Below are positions 53,233 through 63,393 of a stretch of 64,000 nucleotides of DNA, in pieces (within the stretch, counting starts at the first letter, position 1; each line of letters begins with the position of its first letter). The DNA lies in assembly GCA_014607495.2 (NCBI GenBank), contig CP053157.1, positions 8,308,001 to 8,372,000 of the forward strand, read 5' to 3'. A program made the translations under genes and the position numbers. The notes under the pieces are model-generated. The model saw nothing but the letters and a program-made list of their open reading frames with translations, searched no databases and was not told the origin of the DNA. Source of the DNA: Carposina sasakii. Taxonomy: Eukaryota; Arthropoda; Insecta; Lepidoptera; Carposinidae.

Positions 53233-53931
53233 AATGAATATGCTATTTATTACCTAAGAGTAGTATCAAAATTTATTTATGACATGTCATATTATGTGAA
53301 ATAGGATGAAATATGTAATCATTATTACATGTTAAATTCAATTGTGTCTGTCTTCAGACCAACTTATCATTATGACCTTATCTCATCTTAGCACAATTTT
53401 CGTGCATTCAAACAATTTTGTCACACTTATTATTGGCATAATAATTTATAGGTAGCCATATTTCGTCAGTTAGGACTTAAATTAATATTAAGCGTATCTA
53501 TCTTCACACTTCACATTCTGTTTTTCTATTAGTGTTTTATAGTCGCTAGTTAGGTCCCCCGGGATTTACTATGCTTTGATTTGCATTTTCTGGTCGCCTC
53601 TGTTAATTCTGACTCACAGGAGTTGCAGAGGTGGGAATAAGAGGTGCGCCAATCCCGGTAATCATTATTTAGCTCTGAGGCTATTTAAGGCTATTCGTCG
53701 TTTCTTTAGAGTTGATTTAATTATTTATCATTATCATTCCCTTGCTAAGGTAGCAGCTTATCACTGGTCGAATGATTTGTCAGGGTCACATCCATCCCAG
53801 TTGAACGTAGCTGTGGGATCTGCTACAGTTCAGGCTACCCTGAATACGGCTGTGTGCATATTATGTATGCCATTTAATTATTTATCTATAAACTAATACT
53901 TTGTTAAATCTTTAACTAACATAATTGACCC
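53233..53931. other. No gene supported
   Basis: A 106-codon frame at 53576-53896 starts in a GC-richer patch (CCCCCGGGATTTAC) but shows no recognisable domain. It may be part of an unrecognised retroelement. Confidence 0.4.
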
Positions 53932-54112
53932 GGTGGCTTAGTGGTTATATAATCCGTTAGGATATGGTTGATCGTTTCATCTTTAAACATTGTGCTGAGG
54001 GATTCAGCTTTGTTTGCCGAGATTTGCCTCGTGTATAGCTATCGGGATGAAAAATAACGTTGCCAATATGTAATTTAGAAAAGAGATGGTAAAATTCGTC
54101 ATCCGAGTAATT

Positions 54113-54184
54113 GACCCGGTATCTCAGTGGTTATAGCGGCTGGCACGGTTCGCAGTGATCGTGGGTTCGATTCCCACTCGGGTG
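54113..54184 (+). repeat. tRNA-like module 1 of repeat D
   Basis: GACCCGG with TCGGGT gives a near-complete acceptor stem. TATCTCAGTGGTTATAGC forms the D-arm/A-box region, and GTGGGTTCGATTCCCAC a perfect T-arm with B box. The anticodon stem does not pair well, so this is a tRNA-derived sequence rather than a working tRNA gene. Confidence 0.8.
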
Positions 54185-54408
54185 AAGAATTTTTTCCATT
54201 TTCTTTATTAATAATTTTGTAATATATAATATCTTGACTAAGATAAATTTACAAAAACACTTCTCCATTAATATAATCCGTTAGGATATGGTTGATCGTT
54301 TCATCTTTAAACATTGTGCTGAGGAATTCAGCTTTGTTTTCCGAGATTTGGCTAGTGTATAGCTATCGGGATGAAGAATATGTAATTTAGAAAGGAGATG
54401 GAGTAATT

Positions 54409-54481
54409 GACCCGGTGGCTTAGTGGTTATATCGGCTGGCACGGTTTGCAGTGGTCGTGGGTTCGATTCCCACTCGGGTGA
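54409..54481 (+). repeat. tRNA-like module 2 of repeat D
   Basis: Same features as module 1, with the A box TGGCTTAGTGG closer to the TRGCNNAGYNGG consensus and an intact T-arm GTGGGTTCGATTCCCAC. Confidence 0.8.
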
Positions 54482-54525
54482 AGAATTTTTTCCATTTTCT
54501 TTATTAATAATTTTATAACATATTT

Positions 54526-55032
54526 TTATACTTACATAATAAACTAAATAGCGCCATCGAAAGGTATAAAATAATTGGGTTTCGATTGGAACTGTTCGCC
54601 GTGAAATAGACCTCACGGGAATAACTTTGAATTTCCTAGTGCAGAATGGTTTGTTAACTCGTTTATTTGATAGCCTATCAGTTTGACTTAGTCTATGTAC
54701 GACTATTTTCAGATGAAATTCTATTATATATTTTTCTTAGCAATTTATATATTTTTTAAATTAAAAGTTGTCCATGCGTAACGTAGCTCGCTCATTAGAA
54801 ATAATTTTATTTTCCGTCGCAAGTTATATTTATAATTAAAAAATATGGTAGTATTATTTTAGTGAGTTTCCTGTTGTATTATATAGACAGATATTTATAT
54901 ATACCTGCCGACGTACCTATTATCGAAACCAAATACCGTGTGCATTGGGGTATTCGTATGTAAGAGTTTACGGGTCAATGCTTCTATCCTCTCCTTCAAT
55001 ACAATCGTTTTAAGTCGTTACAACATAAGTAT
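54526..55032. other. No feature recognised
   Basis: AT-rich DNA without supported features. Confidence 0.5.
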
Positions 55033-55190
55033 ATTATAAAATTATTAATAAAGAAAGTAAGGGATAAAGGCGTGATTATACCTATATGTATGTATGTAAA
55101 TGGAAAAAATTCTTCACCCGAATGGGAATCGAACCCACGACCACTGCATACCGTGCCAGTCGCTCTAACCACTGAGCTACCGGGTCAATT
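55033..55190 (-). mobile_element. tRNA-like repeat D, partial unit with inserted tail
   Basis: The tRNA-like module lies at 55114-55187 on the minus strand, with an intact T-arm. The tail is split by about 43 bp of GGGATAAAGGCGTGATTATA and TATGTATGTATG, the 3' end of another retroelement type also seen at 7441. The body is missing. Confidence 0.75.
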
Positions 55191-55953
55191 ATTTATACTT
55201 ACGACGTTTTCGACTAAAGCAGTAGTTAAGCTTCTTATGAGGTTTTTTAAACTAGCTATTTGAGATAGGTTCAGATATTTATGGGTACTACATATGGCTC
55301 CAATAGAAATTATCCTGAATGCACCCGAGTCCTTTGACGCGAAAGACTTAGGACTTTGAAGCGAATAAATTGTTATGCGATATAGGCCGCCAAGATAAAG
55401 GAATACGACCGGCAGCGATGACCTACAGAAGATTTTCTACCAGTATTTTTTACTGTAACCTTCAGTGGAAGCATGTCCAGCGGGGAAACACCGTCAGCGT
55501 CATGAGTACATTTTTGATAGACAGGAAGCACACGTCCACTTTGTTAATGACACGTAAATTATAAACATAGTCAGTTATTGTTAATGTACCATTTTCACAA
55601 TGCTTGCAAATGTGGACGAGCGGAAAGAGCTATGTTAAGAACGTACTAAACGGAGATCTGTAGTCTCTGTCTAGGCCTATGGGACATAGGCATAAAGTTA
55701 TGTGTGTTTTAATGTTTTTTTTATGCGATTAGAATGCCGAATAAGTTTTCAAACTTTTTCTACTTCATTGATTCGTTCACTTCCATTCATTAATTCAGGA
55801 GTGTTCCCTCAGGCAAATAGATATAGCTACTTGTCAGTGATCATTAACATCCTGACCTCGCCATGCTAACCGTGGCTGTAAGGAAGACCTACGTGATCAT
55901 GCATCCCTGGGTGATCAATCACAATCATGTGATCATGAGTGTATGAATGAGTA
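55191..55953. other. No gene recognised
   Basis: Ordinary DNA. The frame at 55370-55564 has no motif. A cluster of GTGATCATG and TGATCA repeats lies at 55890-55940. Confidence 0.5.
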
Positions 55954-56140
55954 TCTTTAATATACTTATAAATCTTCTGTTCGTGTTTTTGTAATTGAAC
56001 TCTTTCTAAACGGCTGGACCGATTTGGATGAAATTTTTTGTGTGTATTCAAGAAGGTTCTAGAATGGTTTAAATTAACAATTCAGTCAACTAGAACAAGT
56101 TTTTCTGCAGTCCACGCGGATAGAGTCGCGCGCCCATTAG
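55954..56140 (+). mobile_element. Helitron-like non-autonomous element, diverged
   Basis: Starts TCTTTAATATACTTATAAAT after an A. The interior is AAACGGCTGGACCGATTTGG. It ends TGCAGTCCACGCGGATAGAG, then TCGCGCGCCCATTAG followed by T. The final CTRR is TTAG here. 187 bp, no coding sequence. Confidence 0.75.
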
Positions 56141-56237
56141 TGTATGTATATAATTCCAGTCAATTCATTACCATTCCCTAGGAGCAGTCTAGGAGTTAGA
56201 AGTCATGTTTGCGTTTGTAAGTTAAAACTTATAAATA

Positions 56238-56600
56238 TCTTATAAAATTATTAATAAAGAAAAATTGAAAAAAATTCTTCAGCCGAGTGGGAATCGAACC
56301 CACGACCACTGCAATCCGTGCCAGCCGCTATAACCACTAAGCCACTGGGTCAATTACTTGGATTACGAATTTTACCATCTCTTTTCTAAATTACATATTG
56401 GCAACGTTATTCTTCATCCTGATAGCTATACACTAGCCAAATCTCGGCAAACAAAGCTGAATTCCTCAGCACAATGTTTAAAAATTAAACGATCAACCAT
56501 ATCCTAACGGATTATATATGGAGAAGTGTTTTTATAAATTTATTTTAGTCAAGATATTATATATTTTAAAATTATTAATAAAGAAAAACGGAAAAAACAA
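56238..56600 (-). mobile_element. tRNA-like repeat D, unit plus start of the next
   Basis: One whole unit on the minus strand (tRNA-like module 56279-56351, body to about 56550), followed without a break by the tail of an upstream unit (TTATTAATAATTTTAAAATA in the sense direction). This repeats the head-to-tail linkage seen at 54240. Confidence 0.85.
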
Positions 56601-57489
56601 TATTTATTTATACGAGTAGGTAAAATACGCTAGCTATTTTCAGTATCCTCCCCAAAAGACACATATTCAGTCCGTAAAATTGCAAAACAAAGTATAACGT
56701 ATAGCTACAGAGTTAATCGCATAAATTTTCGGATACTTTAACAATTGGAGGTGAACCGTGAATTTGGCTTTTCCGGAAAAACGGAAATCTAGGATCTGGG
56801 CCATGTAGGAAGAGAAAAGAGGAGGTGGCCTAATAACTTTATTCATATAATTGTCGTTGTGATATGATGGGAACAGAGTATGGTGGAAGGCAAATGTTAG
56901 CCAGTGATTGGTTTATAATGAATTACGTAGCTCTGCCGCAGGTTTAGATTAACTGTCGCATCTCCACTTTAAATTTTCTTTCATGATCGAAACGATTTAT
57001 ATATTGTTAGTTACATTCGTTATAACAATAATGTGTTCCGAAATTAAGTGAAGTATTTAGATAAACCTACCCACATACCAATATAGGTATATAAATAAGC
57101 AGATAATTTAATAAATGAACATAATTTTATTATATGTAGATATAAAAATTTAACGTAAACAAATATTCACGACGTAAGTATGTAGGGTATGATGTACAAA
57201 CCAAACCTTCCTTTTCATCAGACATTCGTGATTTCCCATGCACTCAGCAAGCTTATAACTAAGTCCTTCACAAAGTAAGTTTTCTTATTTCATTTGCCAT
57301 CCGAAAAGGTTGTAAACTATCCTCTGCAGACACTAAAAGTCTCAAGGATTCTTCAAGAAGACTCAAGTTATTGGAAGTCGGAAGTTAGTTTGGCAATTCC
57401 ATGAAATTGTCGTAGTTTGTTCAAGCTGGAATCCATAAATCCTGCAAGCACGAGTGTATTTTGGAGATCGTGTGAACTCTGTTATACAT
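56601..57489. other. No gene recognised
   Basis: AT-rich DNA without supported features. Confidence 0.5.
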
Positions 57490-57715
57490 ACTTTTTCTTT
57501 GTATATTGTTATCTGAAAGAATCTTTTTTTTTTTACTAAAATACAAGGAATATGAGATAAAAAACTCTTACGTTACTGACAGACCAATGAAATGGGAAAT
57601 ATACAATGCACTGCCGAAACTACCTAGCATGGGAATAGGAAACACATGTATGTGCCTTGTGGAGTATAGGGGAGCACTAAGAAAGGATTTTCCTAAAGTC
57701 ACGGGCATCCGCTAG
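57490..57715 (+). mobile_element. Helitron-like 3' end, diverged
   Basis: AAAGTCACGGGCATCCGCTAG followed by T is a Helitron-like terminus; the 5' limit is uncertain. The interior does not match the other copies well. Confidence 0.5.
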
Positions 57716-58424
57716 TTTAGTACGATTTTTTTAAATTATGAATTTTCTAGTACATTAATTCCCTATGCGAATCGTTAAAGCTTATTGCCGAAATTATGAA
57801 ATGAAAAGTATTACAAAAAAGTTATAATATATTAATGACTTATAAATAAATAACAACATTGTGTATTGTTACTTGTGGATTTTTAAAAGTAATTTTAACA
57901 TCCAAAACTTATATTCTTAAAGCCCATTTATATAATAGGTTCTACTTTAACAGTGCTTTGTTAGGAATGTAATATACTAACACTCTGGTAATTACCTACA
58001 CCCTACTTATTACATTCGATGCTCTTAAACTATAACTAATAAAAAGCACAGTCAAAGTTACAGTTTATGTAAGTAGATACAAAATAAAAGGGAAGCTTAT
58101 TACATCAGATATCATTTATATTTGATGTGGACCTCTACAACCCCTTATCAACTTACCCTTTACATTTGGTAATACCCTAACAAGCTTAGAATAAGTATAT
58201 CCTATCATTAATCTAAGCTCACAAGCCTATAATAATAGTTGACATCAATAAGCCCGTAATTCTATTTTTGAGTATACGAAAAAGAAGGAAGTAAAAAACA
58301 TAACCACTGTAATTAACATACATACTTATATCACCGTAGGTATAGCCCGCATTATTTACTTATTCGTAACGTAATCATAGCGTTGAGTTAAAGTAAGACA
58401 GAGTTGATATTATAATTACTAACA
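57716..58424. other. No gene recognised
   Basis: AT-rich DNA without supported features. Confidence 0.5.
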
Positions 58425-58600
58425 CTAGCAAACACCCGCAACTCCATCCGCGTAGTCTGCAATTATTACCCGCTTTAGAGTAAATTTTAAAAACTTTCTG
58501 TCGTACTTAATCAAAAGCCAAGTTTCAAGCTCTTGACGTATTTTTCATACATACTTTGTCTCATCCCCTTTTATTTTTGTGGTTTTTGAGTCTTTTTACG
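58425..58600 (-). mobile_element. Helitron-like element, minus strand
   Basis: The minus-strand end is ACGCGGATGGAGTTGCGGGT, then GTTTGCTAG before T (58424). The interior runs through TTTCAAGCTCTTGACGTATT and ATACATACTTTGTC in plus orientation. The 5' end is not defined, so 58600 is approximate. Confidence 0.6.
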
Positions 58601-58606
58601 GTATAG

Positions 58607-58668
58607 AGAAGCCACACCACGCTCTGAAAGGGCCGCTGCGGCCGCCGCCGCTACCGCCCGAAAAGATG
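58607..58668 (+). other. Exon-like GC-rich island between splice-like sites
   Basis: A pyrimidine-rich run (58567-58600) ending GTATAG| is followed by about 60 bp of GC-rich sequence that ends GAAAAGATG|GTAAGT, a consensus donor. From 58609 the island is exactly 20 codons in one phase, encoding a proline-rich peptide with LRPPPLPPEK. A second phase gives an alanine run, RSERAAAAAAATARKDG, which continues past the donor. No gene context supports it. It may be a micro-exon or a piece of a repeat. Confidence 0.3.
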
Positions 58669-59249
58669 GTAAGTGGCCGGGAACTCTTATTTTCGCATTT
58701 TATAAAGAGAAGATTTGTTATCTAAAATTACAAATCAATCTAATTTTATATCTTTTTGTATAAACTTTACTTTGTTCCAAGAAAATATTTTAAATAGCGA
58801 CCTTTTTGCGCAGTCGTTTGCGGAGATTTCTATTATAATGGTAATTATGATACTCGTGAGCTAAAGCAACAACTTTTCAAAGCAAAACTCATCATGAGAT
58901 CTTTACAAAGTTAATCTTATGGAGCCGCATCGTCTGTCACGCCCATGACACCGTCCTAATTAAGAATTTCTCATTCAATACTACATCGAGATGTGGGTGG
59001 CCTCGTAATTACCTTTTAAATAATGTATCTCCGTATGATATAGCAAAAGGAAAGATTGCGTAATCTAATAGGAAATTGCTGTTTTGTATGAGACTAATTT
59101 AATCAAAATCACGTAGGCATTTCTTTTACTTATTCTTATTCTTGATTGTACACAAAACTCTACAATAAAAACAGAGAAATTTGCAAAATAAATGTATTGA
59201 ATGAAATGTTTTCTTAGTGATTAATTTTGGTAGTAGTCAGTTGGTGTTT
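58669..59249. other. No gene recognised
   Basis: AT-rich DNA. A TTCTTATTCTTGATTGTACAC fragment at 59130 resembles a LINE 3' end. Confidence 0.5.
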
Positions 59250-59465
59250 GCTCACCACCGGACCTTTCATCCTCCGCTGACCCTTGGATCTAAGTATTCA
59301 TGATGGCAATCACAAGCAACTACAGTCATGACGAGGAACCAGTTCCAAGTACTTTTAGCTTAACGACGTATATCTAATACTTCAAATGCATTATTACGTT
59401 AATCGATGTAATATGTTTCGAAAGAACCTGAACGTGGCATCAGAAGTAGTTTACTACAGTCAAAT
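59250..59465 (+). repeat. Dispersed repeat B, copy 2
   Basis: CTCACCACCGGACC, CCTCCGCTGACCCTTGGATC and TATGTTTCGAAAGAACCTGA with GTGGCATCAGAAGTAG match the layout of the copy at 43008. Confidence 0.7.
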
Positions 59466-60127
59466 TGTAACACCTAATATAGCAATGAACTTTATTTATT
59501 TTGTTCATATACTTAAAAGAAAAAACTTATTTATATTGATGTTTTACTTGCTTTTGGTGCTCTGAATCAGGACAATTTGTCTTCTTAGCGCATCTATGGC
59601 AAAGAATATCCTCCTCACTCTGAGATTGTTTTCATCATAAAAGCTACATGTCGCGCTACACTGTAATGCACGACGTCACATTTCTATAGTGGAAAAAATC
59701 CTGCTTCAATTGTTCGTGCTTATAAATAAAATAAATAAAAATTGCTTTATTTCAGTAAAACATTTTCTGTTCTGTCGAGAAAGCCCCAGTAAGTAATAAT
59801 AATACTTGTGTTGGGGATATCTCGCTCTTGCCCATAGTCGTTTTACAAAAGATTTAACAACAAGAGGTGGATTACTGCAATTAATATACGAAAGCATGCA
59901 ATAAAAATAATAAAGAAAAAAGAAAACCAATTACACCATTCCCCGAGGATGTGATATGTGTGTGTGTGGGTGACATTTTAAGTATAAGTCAACATGTGGG
60001 TTGGATAGCTACAGTTGCTAAATTCTATAGTACCTATAGTTGCATGTTTTATCTATGACATTCTATGGATTTATATTTGCTTCAATTCTCACCATAATTA
60101 TCTAGGAGTTATTGTGTTATGTGATTA

Positions 60128-63082
60128 TTATTTTCTTTTAACCAAAGTTTCTACCTCTTCATAAGATATTGTTTTTAACCATTCCGTTAACAGTTTTTTA
60201 CATGTGTATAAGGGTTCAGGATAGATGTTAAGTTTTTGATTCACCAAATTATACATATATCCAGATAGAGTGGCGTATTGTCGTCCAGCGAAGCCAGAAC
60301 GCGCTGGGAGTGGAGGGATCACGGAGTGCTTACGTCTTTTATCGAGTATATTTGGGTTAAATGGAAGTTTTTTATGTAAAGATAAGATTGCATTTAAAAC
60401 ATAAAGTTTCCTAACTGATAGGAGATCACAAAGTCTATATAGGTCTGCAGTTGGATATCGGTATTGTTTAAAATACATTACTTTAAGAAGTGATCTTTGG
60501 GCTCTTTCTAGATCAAGGAACCTAGTCTTAGTAGCTCCACCCCAAACAGGAATGCAATATGTGATCACTGATTGCGCTAAAGCCATGTAAACCTTGTTTA
60601 GAAGTTCACTATTCATAATATGGCGTAGGTTTTTGAAAATCCAAATTAGCCTCCTGACACGCCCCATGATTAGCTCGAGATGTGAGTGCCACGAGAGCCT
60701 GTAATCCAACATAACACCCAAATATTTTATCGCGTCAATTTTTTCGAGATAGGGACAGGAACAGAGATCGGATTGGTCAACACAGGTGTGCATTCTAAGA
60801 AGAAATGTCGCTGGCGGTTGGGACCTTTTATCTGAACTGAAACATATAAAATTCGTCTTTGAAGTATTTAGTGTAAGGAGATTAATATTTAGCCAACCAG
60901 CGATCTCAGACAGACCCTTTTCAGCTGATCGCCTAACACCATCCCATGTTGTTCCCGAAAAAACGACAGCAGTATCGTCGGCATAGGAAAAAATAGTACC
61001 GTTCTCGATCAACAGGTCACAAAGATCATTGATGTAAATAAGAAATAGTGTCGGACCGAGAACACTTCCTTGTGGGACACCAAACTCAATTTGGTTTTCG
61101 TCACTATAAGTATCTCCAATCTTAACCTGTTGCTTTCTGTTACATAAATAGCTTCTAAAAAGATCAAGAACCCTGCCTCTGACACCAATTCTTTCAAGCT
61201 TGCACACAAGTCTAGGAACAGAAACGGTGTCAAATGCCTTTTTTAGGTCTATAAAGACCGTAAGGCACTTGTGACCCTTATTTACGTTATTAGCAATCAA
61301 TGTAGTTAGATCTGAAATGGCATCGTGCGTTGATAGACCTTTTCTAAATCCATATTGAGATTTAGACAGAATATTGCATTTACTCAAATAACCCATAAGT
61401 CTTTGATTCATAAGTTTTTCTAAAATTTTGGAGATGGGTGGTAATACAGATATGGGTCTATAGTTGTTAACATCGCCTCTGCTTCCAGTCTTATGAATGG
61501 GAGTAACCACAGATCGCTTGAAGTCGTCAGGAAAGACTCCCGTCTCAAAACATAGATTGGCCACCCGACAGATCAGTGGAGTAACAAAGTCACTTGATCG
61601 TTTTAGAAATTTTGTGGGAATGCCATCCCAACCAGGGGCACTATCAGACTTAAGACCCATAAGGAGTACTTTAACTTCTGTAGGATCGGTATCCAACAAC
61701 ACAAACGATGAAACACAGTGGTTAATAAGATTTGAGGATGCACTTAGAACACCTGCTTCTCGAATAATGTTTTCCGCTAAAGTTTTCCCAATGCCCGTAA
61801 AAAAATTATTTACAATATTAATTGACTGAGAGGGATCAGGTACAATATTTAGAAGCTGCGTGTTAGAGTTTTTCATGGACTTAAATTGAGTGATTTCCTT
61901 AATTGTGGACCATAGTTTCTTAGGATTTTTAGCCGAGTTCTCAATTTGCTGCTTATTGTATTGTCTTTTTAATTTTCTGATCAAGTTTGTGCAAAAGTTA
62001 CGAAAACGCTTGTAAGTTATGTTTAATATAATATTAAGAGGGTCATGTTTTAGTTTGAGTTGCATACTGTTTCTAAGTCTGATACAGCGTAGAGCCCCAC
62101 TAGTTATCCAGGGCTTCAGTGGGCGCTTGCCATTGCGAATGATGATGGTTTTGGTGTTAGAAAAGAGTGCTGTCCTGATAATGGTAATTAAGTAACTAGC
62201 TAAATTGTTAGCATCGCTCCATTTATTGAACGGTGACAGATCAGTTGTTATTAGAGAATTATATGCCTCATCAAAATTAAATTCTTGCTTCGTTTTTAAG
62301 AATTTACATGAAGGGAGATCCTTTTTGCTGCAAATATTTAAAAGAACCAAAGCATGGTCTGTAATAGTACTGTTAGTAATAGCAACCAGCGCGGTATTTT
62401 TGTTTTTATTAAGCTTGAGCATTACATGGTCAAGGCAGCTGTGCTTTCTAGTAGGTAAAAAGTGACCGGACATAATACCATGCAGAGTAAGAACTCCCAG
62501 ATACTTCAACCTATTTTTGCGCTCGTGAGGTTTTTCTTTACATTTAGCAATTATGTTGATATTAATGTCGCCTGTAATGATTATATTTCTATGGGATGCT
62601 ATATTTTCGAGCTGGAGGTTAATTGAATTTATAAAGCTATCAGCATTAGCATTAGAAGGTGAGCGGTAAATACCTAGAATCGTGTGGTTCCTAGTAATAA
62701 TTTGCAGCCCAGAAGCGTGCGTCAGCTTCAATTCTGTTACTGATACTTGTAGGTTACATTTAACGTAGGCTACAACTCCGTCGTTTTGATTTAGTTTGTG
62801 GAGGGTAGCATACGAAAGGTAATTGTTTAATAACGGTAACGGTTTATGAGGATCCAGTCTACACTCGGTTAGTATAAGAATATCCGGTTCAAACGAGAAC
62901 TGTGACAAGTTGATCTGCAGATCGTCGAAATTGTGATAGATACTCCTTATGTTTTGAGTTATTAGTGTTAGAGTTGTCCCTGGAATCTGGACAATATTCG
63001 ATAGTTCCGTGATGTCGCATGTAATTGACTTAACAATATTAATGTTATCCAATTCTTCCAATGTGATTAGATTACTATCCAT
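60128..63082 (-). CDS. LINE ORF2: endonuclease and reverse transcriptase, 984 residues
   Basis: An uninterrupted frame. The APE-type endonuclease occupies about 35-250: TQNIRSI (Asn44), LTECRL (Glu73), GIYRSPS, IIITGDININ (Asp172, Asn174), SCLDHVML (Asp218) and TDHALVLL (Asp242, His243). Reverse transcriptase is at about 475-760: SAPGWDGIPTKFLKRSS, NNYRPISVLPPISKILE, SQYGFRKGLSTHDAI, VFIDLKKAFDTV (Asp612), GVPQGSVLGPTLFLIYINDL and SYADDTAVV (Asp702-703). A C-terminal region follows (KYLGVMLDYRLSWHSH; ITYCIPVWGGA). The protein nicks the target and copies the element RNA into it. All catalytic residues I can place are present, and the length fits the family. The Met at 63082 is the first in frame; the true start is not proven. 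Confidence 0.95.
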   Translation of the reverse strand: MDSNLITLEELDNINIVKSITCDITELSNIVQIPGTTLTLITQNIRSIYHNFDDLQINLSQFSFEPDILILTECRLDPHKPLPLLNNYLSYATLHKLNQNDGVVAYVKCNLQVSVTELKLTHASGLQIITRNHTILGIYRSPSNANADSFINSINLQLENIASHRNIIITGDININIIAKCKEKPHERKNRLKYLGVLTLHGIMSGHFLPTRKHSCLDHVMLKLNKNKNTALVAITNSTITDHALVLLNICSKKDLPSCKFLKTKQEFNFDEAYNSLITTDLSPFNKWSDANNLASYLITIIRTALFSNTKTIIIRNGKRPLKPWITSGALRCIRLRNSMQLKLKHDPLNIILNITYKRFRNFCTNLIRKLKRQYNKQQIENSAKNPKKLWSTIKEITQFKSMKNSNTQLLNIVPDPSQSINIVNNFFTGIGKTLAENIIREAGVLSASSNLINHCVSSFVLLDTDPTEVKVLLMGLKSDSAPGWDGIPTKFLKRSSDFVTPLICRVANLCFETGVFPDDFKRSVVTPIHKTGSRGDVNNYRPISVLPPISKILEKLMNQRLMGYLSKCNILSKSQYGFRKGLSTHDAISDLTTLIANNVNKGHKCLTVFIDLKKAFDTVSVPRLVCKLERIGVRGRVLDLFRSYLCNRKQQVKIGDTYSDENQIEFGVPQGSVLGPTLFLIYINDLCDLLIENGTIFSYADDTAVVFSGTTWDGVRRSAEKGLSEIAGWLNINLLTLNTSKTNFICFSSDKRSQPPATFLLRMHTCVDQSDLCSCPYLEKIDAIKYLGVMLDYRLSWHSHLELIMGRVRRLIWIFKNLRHIMNSELLNKVYMALAQSVITYCIPVWGGATKTRFLDLERAQRSLLKVMYFKQYRYPTADLYRLCDLLSVRKLYVLNAILSLHKKLPFNPNILDKRRKHSVIPPLPARSGFAGRQYATLSGYMYNLVNQKLNIYPEPLYTCKKLLTEWLKTISYEEVETLVKRK

Positions 63083-63393
63083 TATTATTCTTATAAAACT
63101 AAAAGGAAAGCATTTGTGTAGTGGTGAATATTATTAAGTATGATTTGGAATGAGCCGAACCGGTATATCCAAGCAACTAAAAAGTTTGTCATCAAAATAA
63201 TGGTAGAGTTTGCAATCGAAATCTTAAGTGTGTGTGAAGATGAGAGTACATGGTTTAGGAATGTAGAATGTGGTTTGGTTATGTAAGTAATATTTGTAAG
63301 ACAAAAACCCAGCGCTATTACATACAAGGTACAATGGTTATAAATAATTAAGCAATATAGAAAAATAAGGTAGGTCAAGAAGCTATTCATCAG

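Larger units (their letters stand above)
53932..54525 (+). mobile_element. tRNA-like repeat D, head-to-tail array
   Basis: At least two units in tandem. A short piece of the tRNA-like module (GACCCGGTGGCTTAGTGG) is fused to a body (CCGTTAGGATATGGTTGATC). A complete tRNA-like module follows at 54113-54184, a tail (TTTCTTTATTAATAATTTT, then CTTGACTAAGATAAATTTAC), a second body, a second complete module at 54409-54481 and a second tail. The modules repeat at 296 bp. Bodies differ by small deletions; the first has ACGTTGCCAATATG, the second lacks it. The tail-to-body junction matches the one at 56560. Confidence 0.88.

Noticed and set aside
54113..54184. Functional tRNA gene
   Set aside because: The acceptor and T arms pair, but the anticodon stem does not, and the same module is repeated with bodies and tails attached, so it is tRNA-derived repeat DNA.
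61497..61829. A 110-codon plus-strand frame
   Set aside because: Antisense shadow of the LINE ORF2 reverse-transcriptase region.
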